DNA of 17,916 nucleotides from Bacillota bacterium. GTDB lineage: Bacteria > Eremiobacterota > SpSt-956 > JAKJGF01. The position numbers and the translations under genes were made by a program. The stretch covers positions 1-17,916 of the forward strand of contig JAKPQU010000162.1 of the NCBI GenBank assembly GCA_029555925.1, in the 5' to 3' direction. The notes under the pieces were generated by a model, which was not told the origin of the DNA, did no database searches, and worked only from the letters and a program-made list of their open reading frames with translations. Each line of letters starts with the position of its first letter. Position 1 is the first letter of the stretch. Positions 1 through 7,922 of this stretch are shown one piece after another.

Positions 1-138
1 CTGGAACGTTTATAACAGTTACAGCTTATATCATGCTACTTTACATTATAATTCAATAAAATATACCTGTGCTGCCGTGATATTTTTTTCTCCGGAACAC
101 CAGGCAGGCAGACTACTATGTCTAAAGCTAAATAGTAT

Positions 139-180
139 AAAAAAGAAAAACAGGCTTCATTCAACCTGTTTTTCTTTTTT
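139..180 (-). terminator. Intrinsic terminator of the zipper operon
   Basis: A perfect 16-bp inverted repeat (139-154 with 165-180) surrounds a 10-nt loop. On the minus strand the stem ends in a run of six T, and it begins 16 nt after the stop codon of the last operon gene. The arms are A/T-rich at the outside, so a U-tract exists on either strand and the element could also stop plus-strand transcription entering from the left. It marks the 3' end of the five-gene operon. Positions 1-138 hold no gene that I can support. Confidence 0.85.
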
Positions 181-196
181 AAGAAAGAGTGTACCG

Positions 197-1645
197 TTAT
201 TTCTTTACATCATTTTTCCTGGCTTCTTCATAAGCCTGTTCCGTATCCTTGACTACGGCCTGCATATCTTTAAGCACAGCTGTATCGCTGTCTGTAGGAG
301 TTTGACCTGCAAGTGCTTCTTCATAGCTGGCCAGCATTTCTTTTGCCCTGTTAAATTCGGCTTTCTTTATATCAAGGTCAGACATATTCTTCTTTTTAAG
401 CTGTGCATAAAGGGTCTTTCCTCCGAAAAGAAGAGCTCCTGCTCCTGCACCTATGGCTGCTCCTGTGGCTCCACCGAATATTAATCCTATAGGTGCAAAC
501 ATAACCATACCTATACCTGCACCGGCAGCAGTCTTGCCAAGAGTTCCGATCTCACGACCTTCAAGAGCCTTATCCATATGTTTATCAACCTTCCGGTTAA
601 TATCCATAGTAAGATTTCTTACAGTCCTTCTCATTACAGGACCTATGACTGCGCCGCTTGCTCCGGAGATTGCTCCTGCTGCGGCACTTATGCCCATTAC
701 AGGCAAACCTGCCGTTCCAAGCGTCATTACAGCAGGGATAGCAGTAATAGCACCTGCAGCAGCACCTGCGCCACCGCCAAGAATTACTTTACCTGCTGTT
801 GTTGCAGCTCTTCCTCCCACACCACCGCCGACTGCTCCGGCAAGTACCATACCAGAATTTCCTGTAATAGCCTGTGCCACAATACCTGTCATAACTCCGC
901 CTGATATGCCGTCACTTACAGAAGTAAAGGCATTTCCGCTGAGGCTGCCACTTGCTCCGGAAAGTCCTCCCAGTATGGCTGCAGTAGTAAGTGTAGTTGC
1001 ACCGGGAACCGTTCCGCCCAGAAGAGCTCCCATGGCAAGTGTTACTGCGACACCGGTACCTGCTCCTATAGCAGTTCCGCCTATTAAAGAATTAATATCT
1101 CCTGACAGGGGATTATCTACAGATTTTTTGGCTTCTCCAATCCTGGTTCCTGCATAACCTCCGATGGCTCCTGCCACAAGCCCTATAGGTCCTCCGCCAA
1201 ACATAAACCCTTCCAGAGCTCCGCCCATGGCAGCACCTGTAGGAGAAGATGACGATTTATCACCGAGCTCACTGACACTGGCACACTGCTGAAAGAGGGA
1301 AATCTCTTCTTTTGAAAAACCGAAATTCGTAAGGGTTGCAGTAAAACCTTCTTCAAGAAAGGGGATATTTACAAGGGACGCTGCAATCTTCAGTTTATCT
1401 AAAGGTAACTGTTCCCTTAACGTTTTCAGGCTCTCTGCATTGATCTTATAAATATATCGCGGTTTTGTATAATCTACGAGCTTTTTGCCAAGAGAAAGAA
1501 ATCTCTCCCCGCCACCGGCTGAACGGTTCAAATCTACCTTATCGACAGGTTCGGCGGAAGGTTCAGCAATATATTCTTTTACATCCTTCTGAGGAGCAAT
1601 TTTTATGTCATCGTTTATTCTGACATTATTACTGAGTATCCTCAT
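197..1645 (-). CDS. Glycine-zipper-rich membrane-associated protein (482 aa), unknown function
   Basis: I do not recognise a named family. The first 130 residues are soluble and include EPVDKVDLNRSAG (32-44), which loosely resembles the KDGFVxxG leader of the upstream paralogues. Residues about 137-170, 185-340 and 367-410 are almost continuous Gly/Ala/Val/Ile sequence with repeated GxxxG and GGxxG spacing, the signature of glycine-zipper helices packing in or across a membrane. A short charged helix (about 412-478) closes the protein. There is no Sec signal peptide, catalytic motif or Cys pair. The ATG at 1643-1645 has AAGGAAG 6 nt upstream (1651-1657). It is the last gene of the operon, 50 nt after the 674-aa gene, with a GC-rich hairpin in that gap, so its dosage may differ from the others. 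It could be a pore or scaffold subunit; this is inference only. Confidence 0.85.
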   Translation of the reverse strand: MRILSNNVRINDDIKIAPQKDVKEYIAEPSAEPVDKVDLNRSAGGGERFLSLGKKLVDYTKPRYIYKINAESLKTLREQLPLDKLKIAASLVNIPFLEEGFTATLTNFGFSKEEISLFQQCASVSELGDKSSSSPTGAAMGGALEGFMFGGGPIGLVAGAIGGYAGTRIGEAKKSVDNPLSGDINSLIGGTAIGAGTGVAVTLAMGALLGGTVPGATTLTTAAILGGLSGASGSLSGNAFTSVSDGISGGVMTGIVAQAITGNSGMVLAGAVGGGVGGRAATTAGKVILGGGAGAAAGAITAIPAVMTLGTAGLPVMGISAAAGAISGASGAVIGPVMRRTVRNLTMDINRKVDKHMDKALEGREIGTLGKTAAGAGIGMVMFAPIGLIFGGATGAAIGAGAGALLFGGKTLYAQLKKKNMSDLDIKKAEFNRAKEMLASYEEALAGQTPTDSDTAVLKDMQAVVKDTEQAYEEARKNDVKK

Positions 1646-1661
1646 AATAATCTTCCTTTAC

Positions 1662-1686
1662 AAAGGGGCGGATAATCCGCCCCTTT
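1662..1686 (-). promoter_or_regulatory. Intercistronic GC-rich hairpin (attenuator or mRNA-processing element)
   Basis: An 11-bp perfect stem (1662-1672 with 1676-1686) encloses a 3-nt loop, entirely within the 50-nt gap between the stop of the 674-aa gene and the start of the 482-aa gene. On the operon's minus strand it is followed by only three T before the ribosome-binding site, so it is a weak or partial terminator at most. It may lower expression of the final gene or protect the upstream mRNA 3' end. On the plus strand the stem is followed by TTTT. It is the only such hairpin I see inside the operon. Confidence 0.55.
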
Positions 1687-1695
1687 TGCTAAACT

Positions 1696-3720
1696 TTAAT
1701 GCATTACATTGGCTATCTGATTCTGAAGGCTGTTTATATCTGCCTGAAGCTGATTGTATTGAGAAGCAGAACTCTGATAAGCACTCTGAGCACTGCTTGC
1801 CGCAGACTGGGCAGAAGAGAGTGAACTCTGTGCAGATGAAACCTGGCCTCTCAGAGAGGAGGCTTCATTTCTTGCCCTGTTTGCTTCATCAAGATATTGT
1901 CCTTTCTCCATAGGAATACTTGACAGAATGCTTTCTGCCTGACTTTCGTTACGTCTCGCCCTGTCTTCAGTATCTCTTATCTGATTTTCTTTATTGGACA
2001 CATCCTGTCTCATAGAGTTAACATGGCTCTGCTTGCTGTCAACAATAGACTTCTTACCGGAATATTCCGAATTATACTGGCTTTCCTTCTGTTTGTATTC
2101 AGACTGAAGAGTCTGTTTGTGACTGTCAAGATCCTTCTGAAGTCCTTTTTCTAAACCGGCTAGTTCATCCTTCAATTCTCCTTCTCTCTTGGCATAATGG
2201 ACATCGCCTTCCTGTTTTATAAGGTTGGGCATATCGGCTTTCTTCTTGTCAAGACTATCCTGTTTTACGTTCAGGTCTTTCTCTCTGCTGTCAAGAGAAG
2301 ATTTCCTTGCATCATATTTACCCTGAAGTTCTTTTGTAGTCACATCGACGCGGGAATCTGACTGGTTGTTGACTATCTTATCCATCTCTTTATTTTTCCT
2401 GTCATATTCCTTGTCTCTTGCATCCATAGAAGCTTTAAAGTTTTCCAGTCCGGCTTTTCTCTCCTGATATTTATCTTCAGAAGCTTTCTTGTGCTCTTCG
2501 AGTCTCTGATTTGCTCTCTGATCTGCAATCTCATCCTGTTTTCCGGTTTTTTCCTGAACCTGAGCCATAATACCGTCAAATTCTTTGGTCTTCTCTGCTA
2601 CTTTTTTATCCATAGCATCTACATTCTCCTTAAGAATTGCTTCTTCTTTTACAACATGGGCATCTTCATCCTGTTTTGCCTGCTGGAGTGATTGGGCCTG
2701 ACCGGCAAAATAGGTTTCTGCATCTGCTTTCTTGGTTTTAATCTCTTCTTCTGCTTTTTTAAGGCCGTCTATACGCTTGGTATATTCTTTATCTTTCATA
2801 TCAAGCTCTACACTCTCTTTGCCTTTGGCAAGACCGCTCGTTACATCATGCGCTCTGTCTCCGATGAAGTCAACAAGTTTTGCTCCGCCTATGCCGAGAA
2901 GGGCTGCTCCTGCCACAAGACCTATACCTGCTCCTATGACACCTGTCTTTGTAATAGTGCTTAAAGCGACGTCTTTCGCTACAAGTCCTGCAGTAAGACC
3001 TGCACCGGAACCTATCAGACCTCCGATAGCAAGTCCGCCTGTACCGCCCATGATCAAGCCTGCCCCTATGGCACCTTTTGATGCCCAGTCTTCCAGTTTG
3101 CTTTCTTTTCTTGCCGGTTCTTCAGGCTTTTTGGCTTCTATTGGTTCAGGGTTTTTATTGAAAGCTTCACCTATGGTAGCAGGGCCTATAGCCAGAGCTG
3201 CTGTCGGTGCATAGCCTGCCGCATATCCGACTTTTGAACCGAGATAGGCTCCGCCGGCCACACCGAGTACTGTACCTGCAAGTATACCTGCTCTTGCAAG
3301 AGCATTACCGCTGGAAAATGCATCGGCAATGATGGATAATCCATGGCTTCCGCCGAGTATTGCAGTAGGAACGCCTGCGCCGAGACCAATAATACCCATG
3401 GCGGCTGCTCCACCCAGGGCACCTATATTTGCTCCTGCTACTCCGCCTCCTACAGCTCCTACAGTGCCTATAATACGTCCCATTTTGTCTCCTGCTTCAT
3501 GGGCTTTATGGGCACCTCTTTTAAACACGCTCGGTACTTCTGTATTCTGAGCTTTAAGCTGCAGTATATCTTCTTTCGAAAGAACTGCTCCCGTATCACC
3601 GGCGCCGGAACTCAGGACAACTCCGTCTTTCTGTTCCAGATTAACCTCTGCCTCTTTGGCTTTTGCCGGAGTCTGGGTCTTATTTATCGGTGTTGAAACA
3701 AGACTTTTCTCTATCTTCAT
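1696..3720 (-). CDS. Glycine-zipper / coiled-coil protein (674 aa), zipper paralogue A
   Basis: Three parts are visible. Residues 1-65 are a polar leader containing QKDGVVLSSGAG (30-41) followed by VLSKEDIL, shared with the 642- and 306-aa paralogues. Residues about 79-187 and 214-290 are two Gly/Ala-rich hydrophobic zipper blocks; the second carries GLVAKDVALSTI (245-256), the diagnostic segment of this paralogue group. Residues about 303-674 are a highly charged, then Gln/Ser-rich, coiled coil ending in QIANVMH. No signal peptide or enzyme motif is seen. A strong SD (AAGGAGG, 3730-3736) sits 9 nt before the ATG, and the gap to the preceding gene is 18 nt. The shape (membrane zipper plus long rod) suggests an elongated structural or scaffold subunit. 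Tape-measure, S-layer-anchor or toxin-translocator roles cannot be told apart from sequence. The family is unrecognised. Confidence 0.88.
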   Translation of the reverse strand: MKIEKSLVSTPINKTQTPAKAKEAEVNLEQKDGVVLSSGAGDTGAVLSKEDILQLKAQNTEVPSVFKRGAHKAHEAGDKMGRIIGTVGAVGGGVAGANIGALGGAAAMGIIGLGAGVPTAILGGSHGLSIIADAFSSGNALARAGILAGTVLGVAGGAYLGSKVGYAAGYAPTAALAIGPATIGEAFNKNPEPIEAKKPEEPARKESKLEDWASKGAIGAGLIMGGTGGLAIGGLIGSGAGLTAGLVAKDVALSTITKTGVIGAGIGLVAGAALLGIGGAKLVDFIGDRAHDVTSGLAKGKESVELDMKDKEYTKRIDGLKKAEEEIKTKKADAETYFAGQAQSLQQAKQDEDAHVVKEEAILKENVDAMDKKVAEKTKEFDGIMAQVQEKTGKQDEIADQRANQRLEEHKKASEDKYQERKAGLENFKASMDARDKEYDRKNKEMDKIVNNQSDSRVDVTTKELQGKYDARKSSLDSREKDLNVKQDSLDKKKADMPNLIKQEGDVHYAKREGELKDELAGLEKGLQKDLDSHKQTLQSEYKQKESQYNSEYSGKKSIVDSKQSHVNSMRQDVSNKENQIRDTEDRARRNESQAESILSSIPMEKGQYLDEANRARNEASSLRGQVSSAQSSLSSAQSAASSAQSAYQSSASQYNQLQADINSLQNQIANVMH

Positions 3721-3738
3721 TGTAACGTTCCTCCTTCT

Positions 3739-4902
3739 CTACGAATTTACCATTTTCTTAAGAACATTCATTGCCACACCTGAAGCGACTCCTATAACTC
3801 CTCCGAGGACTGCGCCTCCGAGAACTGTTCCTACTATGCCGTAACGGGCTTCTGATGTAACTGTCTGGGTCTTTTCTTCCATTTTAACCTGGCCGAGAAG
3901 ATTCTTGTCAGGTTTATCACCTTTTACATCTATCTCTGCAGCATGCTTTATGTGTTTTTCCAGATCAAATTTGGAAGGATCGTTGTAAAGCTGTGTACCT
4001 TTAAATGCATCGGGTGCATATTTGACATCCTGACGTATCATTACAGATGCATCCTGCGGAACTTCACCAATTTTAACCCCTGTTTCCATCTTGGGAACTT
4101 CCCATTTTATAACCTGCTCTCCGCCGGTTCTGAGTTTTTCCCATGTAGCATCTACAAGCCCTACTCCTGCTCCCACTGCTGCTCCTATGGCACCTGATTT
4201 AATTATGGTCTTCGTGTCATCACCATAATTTACATTTACAGGTTCCTTTTTCTCCTCTGCTTCACCTTTATTTCTTATCTTATCAAGAGCCACATAAGCT
4301 GCAGTTCCTGCCACACCTACGACTGCTCCCACTGCTGCACCTTTGGCACCTTCTAAAACTGAATTGGTAGTAAAGGCAAATTTACCATCTATACTCTTCG
4401 GAGTTTTATATTCTCCAATTTCTTTATATTCTATCTTGGGTTCAAAGTGGTATCTCACAGATGCGCCGGATGTTTCCACTTCCTGAAGTCCGTCTGCCGT
4501 GGCAACTGTAGTTTTACCGGATATATCCTGCTTCACAGTCTCAACACCTGTAACCTTGGGATCTATTATCTTATGTGTTTCCCACTCAACTTTCGGGTTC
4601 ATGGCATCTCCTGCCGCATCTAACATACCCTTTACAGCGCCAAGTGTTCCACCTACAGCTGCTCCGCCTGCTGCACCGAGGACAAATTTATCCTTTGTGC
4701 TCAGGTTTTTGTAACTGCCTTCCACACTTACCTGAACCGGCTCAGACAGATGATCGACTGTATCTTTAATATTATTAATATCATTTTTAAGCTGACTGCC
4801 CTGCTGATCAAGCTGGCGGGCTTCTTTATCACTTACATAACCACTGCCCCGGTTACCTGCGATATTTTTATTTATCCAGTTTCCTATAGTACTCATTCTC
4901 AC
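3739..4902 (-). CDS. Four-zipper protein with duplicated soluble modules (387 aa)
   Basis: The family is not recognised. Glycine-zipper segments lie at about 73-98, 183-207, 232-252 and 354-380. They alternate with soluble, beta-rich stretches (103-178 and 262-350). The two halves look duplicated: zipper 1 leads to VEWETHKI (105-112) and zipper 3 leads to IKWEVPKM (265-272), while zippers 2 and 4 close each half. The N-terminal 70 residues are polar and lack the KDGFVxxG leader of the neighbours. Two starts are possible: GTG at 4902 (used here) or ATG at 4896, which would give 385 aa; both fit the SD at 4906-4914. The gene sits 13 nt after the 642-aa gene, and the latter's TAG stop lies just upstream of this SD, so tight co-translation is likely. 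Its position between two rod-bearing paralogues suggests a partner subunit (inference). Confidence 0.86.
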   Translation of the reverse strand: MRMSTIGNWINKNIAGNRGSGYVSDKEARQLDQQGSQLKNDINNIKDTVDHLSEPVQVSVEGSYKNLSTKDKFVLGAAGGAAVGGTLGAVKGMLDAAGDAMNPKVEWETHKIIDPKVTGVETVKQDISGKTTVATADGLQEVETSGASVRYHFEPKIEYKEIGEYKTPKSIDGKFAFTTNSVLEGAKGAAVGAVVGVAGTAAYVALDKIRNKGEAEEKKEPVNVNYGDDTKTIIKSGAIGAAVGAGVGLVDATWEKLRTGGEQVIKWEVPKMETGVKIGEVPQDASVMIRQDVKYAPDAFKGTQLYNDPSKFDLEKHIKHAAEIDVKGDKPDKNLLGQVKMEEKTQTVTSEARYGIVGTVLGGAVLGGVIGVASGVAMNVLKKMVNS

Positions 4903-4905
4903 ACA

Positions 4906-4914
4906 CCCTTCCTT
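4906..4914 (-). promoter_or_regulatory. Ribosome-binding site leaving two possible starts
   Basis: The minus strand reads AAGGAAGGG. Pairing with the first AAGGA favours the GTG at 4900-4902; pairing with the second AAGG favours the ATG at 4894-4896. The ATG gives a normal Met-Ser-Thr N-terminus. The sequence does not settle the choice. Confidence 0.6.
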
Positions 4915-4915
4915 T

Positions 4916-6844
4916 CTAATGTTTCATACTGGCCAGTTGCTGCTCAAGGCGGGATTTCTCTGCTCTGAGATTACCTATCTGAGCATCTATCTGGGCCTTC
5001 TGATTCACAAATTTGTTCCTGTCTGCCTGGGCCTGGGCAATCTGTCTGTTAAGAGAGTCTATCTGACTCCTCAGGGAATCACGCTCACTTACAGCAGTAT
5101 CTCTTTCCCTTCTGGCAGAGCCGACTTCAGTTTCTCTTCTGTTCTGAGCATCTCTGAGTTTATAGTTAGAAGACTGCTCATGGGACTGGGCATTAGTTAA
5201 CTGATACCCCAGGTTGCTCAGCTGATTCTGAAGGGTCTGTTCTTCGGAAGACAGCTGTCTGTCTTTATTTTCAAGGTCATTCATCTTACTCTGATGATTG
5301 CTCTGGAGAGTCTGGAGAGAAGAACTATGCTGGTTATCTGCATCAGTTGTTTTCTGTTTAAAACTGTTCTTTAAATCAACTTCTTTCTGCTCATACTGTG
5401 CTTCAAGTGCAGGTTTTCTTCCTTCGTAATTCTTCAGACCTTCTGTCTTTATCTGGCTGTCAAGAGACTGGTTTTCATCGGTCATCTTGCTGTCCCAGTC
5501 ATTGAAACCTTTTTCTCTTACATCCTGTTTCTTATGGAGATCATCATATTTGGCATTTACAGGTACCATCTTCTGCTCATAACTTGCAACCGTTTTCTGT
5601 TCAATGAGATCTGCCTGGGCAGTTTCTCTGCCTTTAAGTTCTTTATCTCTGTCATTGAGTTTTGTCTCAAATTGATCCAGTTCTCCGTGGAGACCTGCAT
5701 ATTTTGTGTCTGTCGGTTTCTTTATATCGGCAAATATCTTATCTGCTTTACCGTTTATGATACCTTCTATATTCTTATCAGCATCTGTTACTATCTTTTC
5801 CTTTTCCTCGAGTGTCTTTTGCTGGCCCTCTATATAATTCTGTGCTTCTGTCTTTTTCTGAGAAAGAGCAGATTCTTTACCATCTATATACTCTTTTGTT
5901 TCTTTCTGCTGTCCCTCCAGTTCTTTTTCCTTTGCTGCAAAGAAATCCTGAAGTTCCTTTGTCTGCCCCTGAACTTTTCCACTCAAATCAGTAAATTCTG
6001 CTTCTTTTTTAGCTACAGCAGCTTTCTTTTCTTCAAGATTAACGCCTTCTTTATCCGGGAAGGCTTTATTCTTTGCCCACTGTACTCCTTTAGATGCCAC
6101 AGTAGCTATTGCATATCCGCCAAGAGCCGACATACCGCCGAGTATAACTGCTCCTACTCCGGCTCCTACCAGTCCCCCCATACCTATGGAAGACATAGCT
6201 ACATCTTTTGCTATAATACCGGAAGTAAGGGCAACTCCTCCTCCTATACCGGCACCGATGGCTGCTCCGCCGAGTCCGCCTGTAATAAGACCTATACCTC
6301 CACCTACTCCCTGAAGGGTTTTGGTTATAGTTCCTTCTTTATAATAACTGGCTTTGCCGCTTTCTTCTCCCTTGCCAAAGCCTCCGACGTGATATCCTAC
6401 TGCTATACCGCCTGCTACAGCACAGGCAGTTCCGGCTACTATGGCAGCTTTTGCGACTGCTCCGCCTGTACCGAGAACTGTTCCGGCGAAAGCAAGTCCA
6501 TGAGCTCCCTGAAGCACTGCATTGGCAGGGCCAAGGCTTAAACCTGTAATACCGCCTGCTACTCCGCCTCCTATGATACCTCCGTAAAGACCTGCAGTAC
6601 CGAGGGCCATACCTGTTGCTACCCCTATTCCGCCTCTAATTTTGCTGGCTCTGCCTTCTTCTTTGGCCTCAGTCTTGCCAAGTTTGCCCATAATCATTTC
6701 TTTTGTCAGTACCGGTTCTTCACTTTTCGTACCGGTTGTAACAAATCCGTCTTTTGGTTCAACACCCTTTTCTTTAGCCTCAGAACTTCTGTCAGTAACC
6801 GGCATTACAGAAGACTTCACCAGATTAGTTTTATTAATCTGCAT
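4916..6844 (-). CDS. Glycine-zipper / coiled-coil protein (642 aa), zipper paralogue B
   Basis: This has the same three-part plan as the 674-aa protein. The polar leader contains VEPKDGFVTTG (28-38) and VLTKEMIM (45-52). Zipper blocks occupy about 69-156 and 178-252, the second with GIIAKDVAMSSI (209-220). A charged then Gln/Ser-rich coiled coil runs from about 268 to the end, QLASMKH. The coiled coil aligns with that of the 674-aa protein: KYDDLHKKQDVREKGFN here matches KYDARKSSLDSREKDLN there. The first zipper block closely matches the 306-aa protein (GTAGLYGGI versus GTLGLYSGI, and further along). There is no signal peptide and no catalytic motif. A strong AGGAGGTT SD (6853-6860) lies 8 nt before the ATG. 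I infer ancient tandem duplication and possible hetero-assembly with the paralogues. The function is unknown. Confidence 0.88.
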   Translation of the reverse strand: MQINKTNLVKSSVMPVTDRSSEAKEKGVEPKDGFVTTGTKSEEPVLTKEMIMGKLGKTEAKEEGRASKIRGGIGVATGMALGTAGLYGGIIGGGVAGGITGLSLGPANAVLQGAHGLAFAGTVLGTGGAVAKAAIVAGTACAVAGGIAVGYHVGGFGKGEESGKASYYKEGTITKTLQGVGGGIGLITGGLGGAAIGAGIGGGVALTSGIIAKDVAMSSIGMGGLVGAGVGAVILGGMSALGGYAIATVASKGVQWAKNKAFPDKEGVNLEEKKAAVAKKEAEFTDLSGKVQGQTKELQDFFAAKEKELEGQQKETKEYIDGKESALSQKKTEAQNYIEGQQKTLEEKEKIVTDADKNIEGIINGKADKIFADIKKPTDTKYAGLHGELDQFETKLNDRDKELKGRETAQADLIEQKTVASYEQKMVPVNAKYDDLHKKQDVREKGFNDWDSKMTDENQSLDSQIKTEGLKNYEGRKPALEAQYEQKEVDLKNSFKQKTTDADNQHSSSLQTLQSNHQSKMNDLENKDRQLSSEEQTLQNQLSNLGYQLTNAQSHEQSSNYKLRDAQNRRETEVGSARRERDTAVSERDSLRSQIDSLNRQIAQAQADRNKFVNQKAQIDAQIGNLRAEKSRLEQQLASMKH

Positions 6845-6871
6845 AATCCAATAACCTCCTAACTAAAAAAT

Positions 6872-7792
6872 TTATGATTTAACCTCTTTATCAGGTTTAC
6901 TCGCATCAGAAATAACATCCACTACATGGCCGCCCACTTCTGTGCCTTTGTGTATTGCTTTTGCTCCGAGTTCAACCAGTTTATACCCGCCTACTCCGGC
7001 AGCTATAGCCATAACGCCTCCACCTACCAGGGCACCTACGAGTCCTGCCTGTCCGATAGCTGCTGCGCTCAGATCTTTTACTACAAGTCCTGAAATGAGA
7101 GAGCCTGCACTGCCTATACTTGCTCCTACAGCAGCTCCTCCCGGAAGCGCAAGGAAACCGGCCACTCCGCCGAGGGTCATTCCAACGGCATTTCCGAGCT
7201 TACCCATTTCATATTTCTTTTTAAGTTCAGGTTTATCTACAATCTGTGGAGTTTTATCACCCATAAGGCCTGCAGGGAGTCCTATGGCATAGCCGGGAAT
7301 AAGTCCGGCTGTTCTGCCTATCTTATATCCTATGACACCTGCTCCCAGACCGGCACATGCAGAACCTATAACCACACCTGCTTTACCTACTGCTCCGGCA
7401 GAACCAAGGACTGTTTTTATTATGTCCATTCCGGTCTGACCTGTAAGTATGGCTGCTGCAGGCCCGAGGGCAAGTCCTATTGTACTGCCTCCTACAAAGC
7501 CTCCTGCTATACCGCTGTAAAGTCCCAGGGTTCCTACACCGATACCTGTTGCTATACCTATAGGTGTAGCTATCTTATCTGCTGTTTTGGAAGCAATTTC
7601 CATAGTGGTAGGAGTATGGACCTCTTCGTTTGGCTTTAAATTTTTCAATACAACATTTTTTGGTAATGCCACTTCTTCCTTCCCTGCTCCGCTGGAAACA
7701 AACCCGTCTTTTGGCTCTACAGACTTCTCTTCGCCTCTGACCTTTCCTGTAGTCACAGGCAGTGTCTGTGTCGTAGTTGCATTAATTTTCAT
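6872..7792 (-). CDS. Glycine-zipper protein (306 aa), zipper paralogue C without coiled coil
   Basis: This is the first gene of the operon. The leader carries VEPKDGFVSSGAG (25-37) and VALPKNVVL (41-49). Hydrophobic zipper blocks occupy about 76-176 and 199-280, the second with GLVVKDLSAAAIGQAG (235-250), which aligns with the 642- and 674-aa paralogues. It stops about 25 residues after the zipper core, at the point where its paralogues start their coiled coil, so it looks like the minimal zipper-only form. AACCTCCTT at 7798-7806 (minus-strand AAGGAGGTT) is a near-consensus SD 5 nt from the ATG. No Sec signal, lipobox or enzyme motif is present. Repeated GxxxG spacing suggests helix-packed oligomers in a membrane. 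A pore, a holin-like protein or an anchor for the rod-bearing paralogues are all possible and unproven. Confidence 0.87.
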   Translation of the reverse strand: MKINATTTQTLPVTTGKVRGEEKSVEPKDGFVSSGAGKEEVALPKNVVLKNLKPNEEVHTPTTMEIASKTADKIATPIGIATGIGVGTLGLYSGIAGGFVGGSTIGLALGPAAAILTGQTGMDIIKTVLGSAGAVGKAGVVIGSACAGLGAGVIGYKIGRTAGLIPGYAIGLPAGLMGDKTPQIVDKPELKKKYEMGKLGNAVGMTLGGVAGFLALPGGAAVGASIGSAGSLISGLVVKDLSAAAIGQAGLVGALVGGGVMAIAAGVGGYKLVELGAKAIHKGTEVGGHVVDVISDASKPDKEVKS

Positions 7793-7831
7793 CGCACAAC
7801 CTCCTTAATTTTATTATATCTTTATAATTTT

Positions 7832-7858
7832 ATTATAATAAAAAAAAACTCGTGTAAA
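7832..7858 (-). promoter_or_regulatory. Candidate promoter of the five-gene zipper operon
   Basis: On the minus strand a perfect TATAAT (7837-7832) lies about 40 nt upstream of the first ATG. A TTTACA -35-like hexamer (7858-7853) is 15 nt further up, which is a short spacer. A run of nine T fills much of the spacer. A second TATAAT at 7818-7813 is too close to the SD to be a useful -10. The predicted 5' leader is about 30 nt. Confidence 0.45.
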
Positions 7859-7866
7859 TAAGTTTA

Positions 7867-7885
7867 TGTTAACAGATTGTTAACA
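7867..7885. promoter_or_regulatory. Doubled palindrome, candidate operator
   Basis: TGTTAACA, itself a perfect 8-bp palindrome, occurs at 7867-7874 and again at 7878-7885. The two copies are 11 bp apart centre to centre, about one helical turn, so two dimers could bind the same DNA face. The pair lies just upstream of the candidate -35 of the minus-strand operon, a usual position for an activator, and in the divergent region shared with the plus-strand gene at 8215. No regulator gene is seen in the window. Confidence 0.45.
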
Positions 7886-7922
7886 TTTTACAGAGAAAAT
7901 CCTTGTCATAGCATGATATTCA

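Noticed and set aside
77..484. Plus-strand open frame starting in the left flank
   Set aside because: It runs through the operon terminator and antisense to the 482-aa gene, with low-complexity Cys/Ser/Phe-rich translation and no SD.
453..1157. Long plus-strand open frames antisense to the zipper genes (also 2732-3214, 5534-6541 and 6942-7292)
   Set aside because: Gly/Ala-rich codons leave few stops on the opposite strand. The translations are Pro/Ala- or Cys/Ser-rich antisense shadows without SD sites, while the minus-strand genes have strong SDs and paralogous products.
1696..6844. Phage tail tape-measure proteins
   Set aside because: Hydrophobic segments plus coiled coil are suggestive, but there are three tandem paralogues with an N-terminal zipper and no other phage structural, lysis or packaging gene in the window.
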